Shown: one piece after another, positions 58,068-64,000 of the stretch | How the letters are laid out: each line of letters opens with the position of its first letter | Numbering within the stretch: position 1 is the first letter of the stretch | Translations under genes and position numbers: made by a program | Notes under the pieces: generated by a model | What the model was told of the DNA's origin: nothing | What the model saw: only the letters and a program-made list of their open reading frames with translations | Database searches by the model: none | Source of the DNA: Prevotella sp. | Lineage (GTDB): Bacteria > Bacteroidota > Bacteroidia > Bacteroidales > Bacteroidaceae | NCBI GenBank assembly: GCA_017428805.1 | Contig: JAFRQC010000017.1 | Coordinates: 1-64,000 of the forward strand | Direction of reading: 5' to 3' | DNA: 64,000 nt

Positions 58068-58379
58068 TTATCTCCTTTGCTGTGGCGGGCCCATGCGGAC
58101 AGGACCTCGTGGCATCATCTCGTCCTGATTACCCCAGATAAGTCCTTTGAGCAGACGGCCGAAGTCAAAGCCGAACTTCTGACCGTTATTGAACTTGACA
58201 TAAGGGCTGACAATGGGGTCTGTCACCCATTTGCCTGTCATGGGATTCAGGTAGCGTCTCACACCTGCATCCATACCAAAGTTCTTATGGAACTGGATGT
58301 CTGCATAGCCGCCATAATTGGTCGTTCCTAAATGGCGCAAAAGTGCCAGACCCCTCTGCGCCCCTGATCTATGGGACAT
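58068..58379 (-). pseudogene. Truncated ORF fused to a hairpin repeat
   Basis: 103 codons. The first 15 or so residues (GAQRGLALLRH) are the reading of a hairpin repeat at 58334-58364 also found at 59745 and 62851. The rest (YADIQFHKNFGMDAGVRRY, DPIVSPYVKFNNGQKFG) looks like the end of a real protein I cannot name, rich in Phe/Gly and ending with Pro/Arg. It is probably a 5'-truncated remnant. Confidence 0.45.
58334..58364. repeat. Hairpin repeat, copy 1
   Basis: GGCGCAAAAGTGCCAGACCC then CTCTGCGCCCC; related to copies at 59745-59773 and 62851-62881, with an imperfect stem. Confidence 0.65.
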
Positions 58380-58412
58380 AAAGGTTCCTCGGTGTGTCCG
58401 GTGTCCTAAGAA

Positions 58413-59135
58413 TTATGGCCTTGACACAATCCAGTTTGCACTATCGTCACCTATATAGCTCTCTGAGATTGTGGTAATAGGTCCTGTATATTCAAATGAT
58501 GCCGCGGTGTATATATTTTGTTCTATATAGCGCTTATCTTGATTCCTAACGTCAAACTGCCCACCGTGGACCTTCATATTCTGTACTTTGATAGTGTATT
58601 CATTTCCAGTCTTGGTAATCACGATACGGCTGTCTCCGTCTGTAGGGTCATATCCGAAATAGATGCCGTTAGTGATGCCATCACTCGATTCGGCGTAAGG
58701 GCCTGTGGCTGTCATAGCGAAAATGAAGTCACCTTCTGGTAGGCTACTCGTCTGTGTTTTGTATGACAATTGTATATCGATAGTTGTCGTCTTTGGAGGA
58801 AAGTTAAGAACACCTGTACTTTTGTATGTGTCTATGACTTCAATGTAATTTGCCGTCGTAAAGTATAGTACATGGTGCTTGTGTTGTGTACTGTATCCCC
58901 AATAGGCATGATCGGCATAAATGGTATACTCGCCAACCTTCAGCATTCCCTCACCGGTACCAGCCGGTGTGTTATTCCCGTTCCCTCTCTCACGGAAATA
59001 GGTTCTGGCGACATCTTCCACATTGAAGACAGTCTCTGTGCCATCGGTCTTTTCTACAACCATTTCATACTTCTTCTGACTGAAAGCTGTCTGACACAGA
59101 ATGGCTATGGCTGCTAATATATACAATCTTTTCAT
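58413..59135 (-). CDS. Secreted protein of unknown function
   Basis: 240 residues, signal peptide MKRLYILAAIAILCQTAFSQ. The start of the mature protein, KYEMVVEKTDGTETVFNVED, parallels AKIVIKQKSGNETVFELS in the neighbouring gene, so both share a small N-terminal module. The rest is beta-rich and unassigned. It follows the neighbour by seven bases and ends the pair. Confidence 0.6.
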   Translation of the reverse strand: MKRLYILAAIAILCQTAFSQKKYEMVVEKTDGTETVFNVEDVARTYFRERGNGNNTPAGTGEGMLKVGEYTIYADHAYWGYSTQHKHHVLYFTTANYIEVIDTYKSTGVLNFPPKTTTIDIQLSYKTQTSSLPEGDFIFAMTATGPYAESSDGITNGIYFGYDPTDGDSRIVITKTGNEYTIKVQNMKVHGGQFDVRNQDKRYIEQNIYTAASFEYTGPITTISESYIGDDSANWIVSRP

Positions 59136-59142
59136 ATTTGTT

Positions 59143-59598
59143 CTACTTATTGTTAATCACTTTAATCTTGTTATTCTCCACACTGATAATATATGTACCT
59201 TTTGGTAAACTGCTTAGAGGCACCTCTGCTTTGTCGGCACTTGACAGTTGTTTACTGATGAGACGGCCATCTAATGAATAAACACTGATGGGGGTTCCCT
59301 TTGCGATGCCATTGAAAAGGATGCGTCCGTTTTCGAACATTGGTTTTTCTTTAGTAGATGCTATTGCTGTTGTTGTCCCATTGTCGGCAGTATAGCTGTC
59401 AATATCTTCTATTGGAAAGGAAATACTTGTGAAGTCATTGGTTATCACCATATCCTCGCCCAGAAAAGTGATGACGGGATTAGTGGATAATTCAAATACA
59501 GTCTCATTGCCGCTCTTCTGCTTGATGACAATCTTGGCATTGTCAGCGTATGATAGCGCGACAAGGAAAAACATAAAAAAGGTGAGTCGATATTTCAT
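59143..59598 (-). CDS. Secreted protein with type IX sorting-like C-terminus
   Basis: 151 residues from MKYRLTFFMFFLVALSYA, a signal peptide. The N-terminal module AKIVIKQKSGNETVFEL is followed by a linker and a C-terminal domain with ISVYSLDGRLISKQLSS and LPKGTYIISVENNKIKVI, the pattern of type A type IX secretion sorting domains. Export by that system is inferred, and a PorZ-like gene is in this window. A TTG at 59604 is a weaker start. Confidence 0.65.
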   Translation of the reverse strand: MKYRLTFFMFFLVALSYADNAKIVIKQKSGNETVFELSTNPVITFLGEDMVITNDFTSISFPIEDIDSYTADNGTTTAIASTKEKPMFENGRILFNGIAKGTPISVYSLDGRLISKQLSSADKAEVPLSSLPKGTYIISVENNKIKVINNK

Positions 59599-59650
59599 TG
59601 GCAATACTCTTTAAAGGGTTTAACTTGATGTTAATTTCACTCTTTGCCTG

Positions 59651-59658
59651 CAAAGATA
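59651..59658 (-). promoter_or_regulatory. -7 promoter box for the secreted-protein pair
   Basis: Reads TATCTTTG on the minus strand, 53 bases before the ATG at 59598. Confidence 0.65.
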
Positions 59659-59744
59659 AGAACTAATTTTGAAACAAACAAGGATTTGGAAAGAAATCTT
59701 GCGTAAGGGTAATCATTTTGCTGTTGTCAGCAAAAGAGTAAAGA

Positions 59745-59773
59745 GGCTCAGAAGTGCCTGACCTTCTGCGCCC
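59745..59773. repeat. Hairpin repeat, copy 2
   Basis: GGCTCAGAAGTGCCTGACC followed by TTCTGCGCCC; the stem has a mismatch compared with copy 3. Confidence 0.65.
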
Positions 59774-59919
59774 TTCTGCGCTCCTAAGGTTGAATCGCCT
59801 TTGTTTGGATTCGTCAAACCCCTTCTATCTGCTAGTTTGCAGGCACTAAAGTCTTGGGATTCATGCTGGTTTCTGGAGGCCTACCCTAAACCCTCTCTTA
59901 AATTCTCGAGAAAATTCAA

Positions 59920-60050
59920 GACTTTACTGCCTATAAACTCCGACTTTACTGCCTATAAACCTCCAAATTCTCTCGAGAATTCATCAGCCCCCTCCGTCCT
60001 CCCTCCTAGAGACCACCCTCCACCCCTCGACTTTAGTCTATTCAAACTCC
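59920..60050. repeat. 22-bp repeats downstream of the Fic gene
   Basis: GACTTTACTGCCTATAAAC at 59920 and 59942 (exactly 22 bp apart) and GACTTTAGTCTATTCAAAC at 60029. Flanking TCTCGAGA palindromes are at 59904-59911 and 59971-59978. Confidence 0.78.
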
Positions 60051-60077
60051 TAGAAATCAACGACTTAACTGATAGTC

Positions 60078-61100
60078 CTAAAAGTATGTTTCAACAGCAA
60101 AGCGGAACTGATCAATGAAAATCTGTTTGAAGGCAGAGATGTTGTTTTGCTCATAAAACAGTAGCATTGCCTTTTTATAATCGATACTGTCCACCGTTCG
60201 GAAGGAAATGGGGCAATAGTTGTTGGCAATCAGGATGGCATTGCTCGTGATTCGGGCTATGCGTTTATTTCCATCGTTGAAGGCTTGAATATAGGAAAGG
60301 AGTACTAATACGAAGAGTGCTTTCTCGAACACGTTGCTTCTGTTGTTAACCAAATCGCACGTCTGTTGTAGCGCTTCACGTATCTGAAACTCGTTATCGA
60401 TGGGGCGATAGTTGGTGCCAGTAATGCCCACACGACGAGTACGGATGTTACGATCTACCCCCAGTTCCTTAACCAGCAGGCTGTGAATATCCTCAATACG
60501 CGAGATAGTGAGATGCTCCAAATAGTCAGGATTGGCAACAATGAAGTCGAGAGCATCCTTGTGGTTCAGTAGCATGATGGCTTCTTCTTTAGTTTTTCCC
60601 GCAGCTGTCTGTTTCTCTTTCAGCAGACGCTCTGTTTCAAGAAGTGAATAGGTATTGCCTTCTATCTGAGATGATTTCCAGCTGAGGTCGATGCCTAACC
60701 GTTCCATCTCCTTTCGTTTCTGTTCTTCAGAGAGTGTGGCAAAGTTCTTGGAGAATTGATCTTGAAGGGCATTCAGGTCTGCCATCTCCTGTTCTGTAAA
60801 GAGATTCACGCGACTCAGTACGTTTGGAATCAGCTCAAAGTTATAGCCAGTCAGTACCTGGCGTTCATCCACCTCCTTACTATAATACTCATCCAAGTCA
60901 ATCGGTGCGAAGAGTGGCGAGACATAGTATTTCGTTGCCCTCGCCTTGCCCTCTACATTGAGGTAGAATGAGTTCACAAGTTCGTTAATGGCACGCTTAA
61001 TGGTAGCCAAGCTTGCTTCGCTAACTAAAGCATCAGCTATCTGTTTGGAACTGACACCAGGATGCTCCTTGATATACGCTAAAATGATTTTCTTATCCAT
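60078..61100 (-). CDS. Fic-domain protein with winged helix, degenerate active site
   Basis: 340 residues. The N-terminus is a winged helix (HPGVSSKQIADALVSEASLA). WKSSQIEGNTYSL carries the inhibitory (S/T)xxxE(G/N) motif with Glu147. The Fic core normally reads HPFxxGNGRxxR; here it is IQAFNDGNKRIAR, so the catalytic His is Gln272 and the Pro is Ala. Fic enzymes transfer AMP to target hydroxyls; loss of the His suggests a changed or absent activity, perhaps regulation through the DNA-binding domain. The promoter is surrounded by repeated operators. Confidence 0.8.
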   Translation of the reverse strand: MDKKIILAYIKEHPGVSSKQIADALVSEASLATIKRAINELVNSFYLNVEGKARATKYYVSPLFAPIDLDEYYSKEVDERQVLTGYNFELIPNVLSRVNLFTEQEMADLNALQDQFSKNFATLSEEQKRKEMERLGIDLSWKSSQIEGNTYSLLETERLLKEKQTAAGKTKEEAIMLLNHKDALDFIVANPDYLEHLTISRIEDIHSLLVKELGVDRNIRTRRVGITGTNYRPIDNEFQIREALQQTCDLVNNRSNVFEKALFVLVLLSYIQAFNDGNKRIARITSNAILIANNYCPISFRTVDSIDYKKAMLLFYEQNNISAFKQIFIDQFRFAVETYF

Positions 61101-61111
61101 AATTATAATAG

Positions 61112-61189
61112 AATCAGCTCACAAAAGTACAAAAATCAGCTCAAATATGCAAGGATTTGAGCTGATTTCTTTCAAATAATGAGCCGATT
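61112..61189. promoter_or_regulatory. Operator cluster over the Fic promoter
   Basis: AATCAGCTCA at 61112-61121 and 61134-61143, and its complement TGAGCTGATT at 61158-61167 with TGAGCCGATT at 61180-61189. Each pair is exactly 22 bp apart. The inner pair extends to 13-bp perfect arms around an 8-base spacer. The -7 box lies between the first two. Confidence 0.75.
61122..61129 (-). promoter_or_regulatory. -7 promoter box for the Fic gene
   Basis: Reads TACTTTTG on the minus strand, 22 bases before the ATG. Confidence 0.65.
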
Positions 61190-61252
61190 TCATAATAATT
61201 GCTATATACCTGCCTACTCTAACGAGGAAGTTTTGCCATCCAATACGAAAAA

Positions 61253-61280
61253 CTTTGTTACGAAAAAAGTCGTAACGAAG
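61253..61280 (-). terminator. Terminator after the secreted protein gene
   Basis: CTTTGTTACGA/TCGTAACGAAG stem with one wobble, followed on the minus strand by TTTTTCG. Confidence 0.65.
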
Positions 61281-61297
61281 AATCAAATTAGCAGAGT

Positions 61298-61963
61298 CTA
61301 ATTGTGAGCGGCATAAGAGCCAGACTTGGCTATCTTTATATAAAAAGGAGTATTTTCGTCTGGCGGTGTATCTTCTTCAAGAGTAACTTCATAGAAAACA
61401 TATCCGTCAATTTTGTATTTCTCATACCAGAGACGAGGTTCAACACCAGAATCCCGTAATCCGCAGAACCAAATGCCGCCACCTTCAATCGGAAGTCCTG
61501 TCGTATATGCCATAATTGGTGTACCTGGTCCTGCACCAGCTGCATAAGTTTCCATCAGGATTTTCATTTGGTCTTTAGGCAAAATATCTAAAAAGAGCCT
61601 TTGATTGTTTCCCATAGGGTAGAAACAGGCGATACGTATACTGTCATTACCATATGGAAGTGCCATAAAATCGAGTGTTTCGATACTATCTGTCAGGATT
61701 AAATGCTGGTATTCTGAGAGCAGTTGTTTTTCAATAAAAACACCTTTATCACAGGTGACCTTCTTTATTATTGCACGTTTTCCATTAAAGTCTCCCTTGA
61801 GAGTCAAGCGAAAAGACTCCAGGCCTTGCATTTGAAAATATTGTTTCATCAAGTCGGAAAGGGTATCTGTCCTATTCTCGTAAGTTACTTTTACTTGTTG
61901 CGCAGAAACAGCAAAACAAGGCAAAATGATAAGTAACAATAATCCAATAAATCTTCTATTCAT
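61298..61963 (-). CDS. Secreted protein of unknown function
   Basis: 221 residues, signal peptide MNRRFIGLLLLIILPCFAVS cleaved after SAQ. A beta-rich start (QVKVTYENRTDTLSDLMKQY), KGDFNGKRAIIKKV and a Gly-rich segment (AAGAGPGTPIMAYTTGLPI) are seen; no family recognised. Own terminator. No -7 box within 50 bases. Confidence 0.6.
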   Translation of the reverse strand: MNRRFIGLLLLIILPCFAVSAQQVKVTYENRTDTLSDLMKQYFQMQGLESFRLTLKGDFNGKRAIIKKVTCDKGVFIEKQLLSEYQHLILTDSIETLDFMALPYGNDSIRIACFYPMGNNQRLFLDILPKDQMKILMETYAAGAGPGTPIMAYTTGLPIEGGGIWFCGLRDSGVEPRLWYEKYKIDGYVFYEVTLEEDTPPDENTPFYIKIAKSGSYAAHN

Positions 61964-62018
61964 ATTTGTGTATTAATTGATATTTCAACTTAAAAGGCGA
62001 GACTATTCGATGCTTATC

Positions 62019-62140
62019 AAGTGTCTGGTTACCGCCAAGTGACCAATCGCAAACAAGCATGAATAGTTCACGCCTTAGCGACGTGAACTTTTTTAAACTG
62101 CTTGTCCTCTGCGATGAATGTTTGGCGGTATTCGACACTT
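62019..62140. repeat. Nested imperfect palindrome, MITE-like or structured RNA
   Basis: Five arm pairs nest: AAGTGTC 62019-62025 with GACACTT 62134-62140; ACCGCCAA 62031-62038 with TTGGCGGT 62122-62129; ATCGCA 62046-62051 with TGCGAT 62110-62115; CAAGCA 62054-62059 with TGCTTG 62099-62104; AGTTCACG 62065-62072 with CGTGAACT 62082-62089. Confidence 0.8.
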
Positions 62141-62280
62141 AAGAACAAGAGCAAAAGCTCAAATCCATATTTCAAAGTATACGAATAGAAACGCTATTTT
62201 GTAAGTTAACTACGTTGACTTTCTTCACGACTCAGCCAATTATGCGAGCATATTGGCATTCGCTGCTTCGAAAGTTAATA

Positions 62281-62385
62281 ATTAATTCTCTGTGACCTCG
62301 TGAGGTAGAGCCTCAGCATGGAGGTAAGTTAGCGTTGTTCGTTCTGTTTCTACTTCATCGGCAATCTCGTTTTAAAGGGTTTAAC
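62281..62385. repeat. Direct repeat copy A (about 105 bp)
   Basis: Nearly identical to 63643-63748, including the shared TGTGACCTCGTGAGG, GTTAGCGTTGTTCGTTCTG-type core and TTTTAAAGGGTTTAAC. A GAGGC-type hairpin lies near the left end. A partial copy is at 59600-59632. Confidence 0.85.
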
Positions 62386-62402
62386 TTGATGTAAATTGTA
62401 TA

Positions 62403-62672
62403 TTATACATTTTCAGCTTCGTGAGCATAGTTTTGGAAGTTTCCAAGAATCTGTTCAATATGAATGACCTCAGGGCAAGAGTCCCAAGTGACCCCTCCTC
62501 CCATGAGATACCAATTGTCACGCTCCTTTGTGGGAACACGTTTCAACGACGGGAATGCAGAAATAGGCATCATGATGGAGCGTCCATCTTGAAGATCTAC
62601 CTGAAACTTACCTCTCTTAGGGAAAGACAGTCTCTTTATTTTTGGCTTTACATTCCAATAACCTTCTGTCAT
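62403..62672 (-). CDS. DUF2442 protein
   Basis: 89 residues. KFQVDLQDGRSIMMPISAFPSLK, then ERDNWYLMGGGVTWDSCPEVI, fit DUF2442 (core VDLQDGRSIMMPISAFPSL), a small family often paired with a DUF4160 or toxin-like partner. No partner ORF is seen here. Own promoter; copy A of the 105-bp repeat starts 17 bases past its stop. Confidence 0.8.
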   Translation of the reverse strand: MTEGYWNVKPKIKRLSFPKRGKFQVDLQDGRSIMMPISAFPSLKRVPTKERDNWYLMGGGVTWDSCPEVIHIEQILGNFQNYAHEAENV

Positions 62673-62698
62673 TTATGCATTCGTTTCTTTATTTGGGG

Positions 62699-62706
62699 CA
62701 AAGATA
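62699..62706 (-). promoter_or_regulatory. -7 promoter box for the DUF2442 gene
   Basis: Reads TATCTTTG on the minus strand, 27 bases before the ATG. Confidence 0.7.
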
Positions 62707-62850
62707 CGCAATATTTCCGAAACTTGCAAGCATTAAGGGAAAAAGTTTCATTGTTTCTTGCAGGTATCAGCAAAAAACGGACTCTTTTCAGAAAGAATTG
62801 GCAAATATACTTGTCGATAGTCAGTAACAGAGGGTGGCACTTTCATTTCA

Positions 62851-62881
62851 GGGCGCAGAAGTGCCTGACCCTTCTGCGCCC
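62851..62881. repeat. Hairpin repeat, copy 3 (perfect stem)
   Basis: GGGCGCAGAAG/CTTCTGCGCCC, perfect 11-bp stem, loop TGCCTGACC. No T run follows on either side, so it is more REP-like than a terminator. Confidence 0.75.
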
Positions 62882-63020
62882 CTTATAGCTTTGTGGCTAA
62901 GGACAAAGAGGTTTTGAGTAATATTCTTTGCTTTTTAAAAACGATGAAAGAACTCTAACCCAATAAAGAGGACAGCCATCCATACCTAGGTTTGCCCCCA
63001 AAGCTAACTCATTTTCAGTT

Positions 63021-63608
63021 CTAACGCACAGGGCGCACGGACATCGCGTCGCTGCGGCCGAAGAAGTCGACGTAGCAATCGTCGCCGCTGCTCGAACCAA
63101 TGTACAATCCGCTGGCGTTTTCCATGTCAATAGGCAAAGTAGTCCAGTAGTAGCCGCGCGAGCCAATGAATTTGTATCCGCCACTCCAACGGCCGCCTGC
63201 AGCGGGAAGGAAGATTGATCCGCCGTTACTGCCTGTGAACTTTCTGCCATTCACACCATTTTGTGTTGTCCATACCGATGTTGTATAGTCTAGAAGTTCT
63301 TTTATCTGATCATACGACGGTGCAGAGGCCACTTGTCCGAATTGGTAATAGCCACCGTATGCCTCTGGGGTGGATGCTCCCTCGTTACAGCAACGCCAAA
63401 GCATACCACTCGGCAACCCCAGGTCTATCCAGTGAGGATGCTTGCCGTCAGGACAGGATTTGTTGCTGTGTGTAAGTATGTAGTTCACAAGATCTGTCAC
63501 GTCAGCAACGTTCACTTTACCGTCGCCGTTCAGATCGTATTTCGCTTTCTGGGCATTTGCAGTTATTGAGCTAGCCAGCAGGACGATTAGCAGTAATGTT
63601 TTTCTCAT
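63021..63608 (-). CDS. Secreted protein with dockerin-like calcium repeat
   Basis: 195 residues, signal peptide MRKTLLLIVLLASSITANA. YDLNGDGKVNVADVTDLVNYI is an EF-hand-like dockerin repeat (core DLNGDGKVNVADVTDLVNY). Next comes HWIDLGLPSGMLWRCCNEGA and a Tyr/Gly-rich region ending DAMSVRPVR, the pattern of a surface family repeated in Bacteroidota and Fibrobacter (major paralogous domain type). Only one dockerin half is present. Probably exported; role unknown. Confidence 0.7.
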   Translation of the reverse strand: MRKTLLLIVLLASSITANAQKAKYDLNGDGKVNVADVTDLVNYILTHSNKSCPDGKHPHWIDLGLPSGMLWRCCNEGASTPEAYGGYYQFGQVASAPSYDQIKELLDYTTSVWTTQNGVNGRKFTGSNGGSIFLPAAGGRWSGGYKFIGSRGYYWTTLPIDMENASGLYIGSSSGDDCYVDFFGRSDAMSVRPVR

Positions 63609-63642
63609 TGTTATGTTGTTTAGTATATTTAAAATCAATGAT

Positions 63643-63748
63643 ATTAATTCTCTGTGACCTCGTGAGGCTGGGCCTCAGCAAAAGAGGTCGGTTAGCGTTG
63701 TTCGTTCTGTTTCTACTTCATCGGCAATTTCGTTTTAAAGGGTTTAAC
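63643..63748. repeat. Direct repeat copy B (about 106 bp)
   Basis: Near-identical partner of 62281-62385. It lies between the PIN gene end (63753) and the start of the dockerin-like gene (63608). Confidence 0.85.
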
Positions 63749-63752
63749 ATTA

Positions 63753-64000
63753 TTATAATTGTTTGATGATGTCATCCAAACCGATTACTTCTATTTTGGG
63801 GAAGTCAATCCTTTTGAGTATATCGAAATGGCTATCTTCCGTTACTATGAATTTTGCATTGGAAGCAACAGCACAATCCACAAACTTATTATCATCAGGA
63901 TCTGTTTCTATCAATTTGAAACGGTAAAATGGATTCACGAAAACCGTAAATGGGTTATTGGTTATTACGCCAAGGGCAGACTCAGCAAATTCAGAACTGG
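63753..64000 (-). CDS. PIN-domain toxin, C-terminal part (partial)
   Basis: At least 81 residues; the frame is open to the window edge, so the start lies beyond. TDPDDNKFVDCAVASNAKFIVTEDSHFD (core DPDDNKFVDCAVASNAKFIV) carries the acidic residues of the second half of a PIN nuclease active site (COG1569-type). PIN toxins cleave RNA and are usually paired with a small antitoxin, which would be to the right. Confidence 0.82.
   Translation of the reverse strand, partial: SSEFAESALGVITNNPFTVFVNPFYRFKLIETDPDDNKFVDCAVASNAKFIVTEDSHFDILKRIDFPKIEVIGLDDIIKQL

Larger units (their letters stand above)
59599..60077. other. Repeat-bearing intergenic region
   Basis: About 480 bases: a partial copy of a longer direct repeat (59600-59632), promoter 59651-59658, hairpin repeat copy 2 (59745-59773), and 22-bp repeats with TCTCGAGA palindromes (59903-60085). 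No gene seen. Confidence 0.7.
61964..62402. other. Intergenic region with a nested palindrome and a long direct repeat
   Basis: 439 bases without a gene. Holds the 122-bp nested palindrome (62019-62140) and copy A of a 105-bp repeat (62281-62385). Confidence 0.75.
62673..63020. other. Intergenic region with hairpin repeat copy 3
   Basis: 348 bases. Contains the DUF2442 promoter and hairpin 62851-62881; no gene. Open frames here are G+C-biased shadows. Confidence 0.65.

Overview
The window reads as chromosomal DNA of a Bacteroidota bacterium, most likely Prevotella or a close relative in Prevotellaceae. The reasons are the many TAnnTTTG (-7) promoter boxes just ahead of genes, abundant lipoproteins with BACON and ZU5-like domains, a PorZ-like type IX secretion protein, GH3-family, DUF4254 and DUF3108 proteins, and a membrane-spanning propeller/AraC regulator. 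No database search could be run; calls rest on motifs, lengths, context and recalled family features.

Layout. 1-12 kb: end of an iron-type ABC permease, GH36 alpha-galactosidase, a stand-alone GMP synthase ATP-pyrophosphatase subunit, then a leftward block (TfoX-like, Fe superoxide dismutase, RelE-like pair, SGNH remnant, AlkD, HAD phosphatase, acyltransferase, phosphoethanolamine-transferase-like enzyme, nadD, gmk, yicC). 12-21 kb: a GT8 glycosyltransferase, a repeat-rich intergenic stretch, two large surface lipoproteins and a membrane-anchored AraC-type regulator. 21.6-30.4 kb: an A+T-richer accessory block with a KilA-N protein, a long structured leader, and a five-gene cluster (HerA/VirB4-like ATPase, extremely acidic protein, SPFH-SHOCT protein, four-TM protein, zinc-ribbon membrane protein), followed by a fused integrase/mobilisation-gene scar. 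30.8-43.5 kb: histidine phosphatase, lipoproteins, GH3-family enzyme, acpP-fabF-rnc, LPS-type glycosyltransferase genes, rubredoxin, tRNA/rRNA methyltransferase and envelope proteins. 43.5-43.9 kb: a DnaA-box cluster. 44-56 kb: nadA, then leuS-yitT-rdgB-porZ, an outer-membrane barrel, mutS and a cytidylate-kinase-like gene. 56-64 kb: small secreted proteins, a Fic protein with a striking operator cluster, several repeat elements, a DUF2442 protein and the end of a PIN toxin.

The best candidate for an undescribed system is the 23.2-29.4 kb cluster. SPFH-SHOCT and zinc-ribbon membrane proteins resemble YdjI and YdjG, the partners of a PspA protein in Bacillus, but here the partner is a large P-loop ATPase and a 30% Asp protein. 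The cluster sits beside a mobile-element scar, so membrane surveillance or defence is a reasonable inference, not a demonstrated role.

Two sequence phenomena cut across the annotation. First, 7-bp (sometimes 8-bp) tandem repeats of several families sit at gene junctions, and inside genes they encode signal-peptide cores and in-frame insertions. Second, intergenic repeats with an exact 22-bp period, mostly palindromic and all different in sequence, recur downstream of genes and, in one case, across a promoter.
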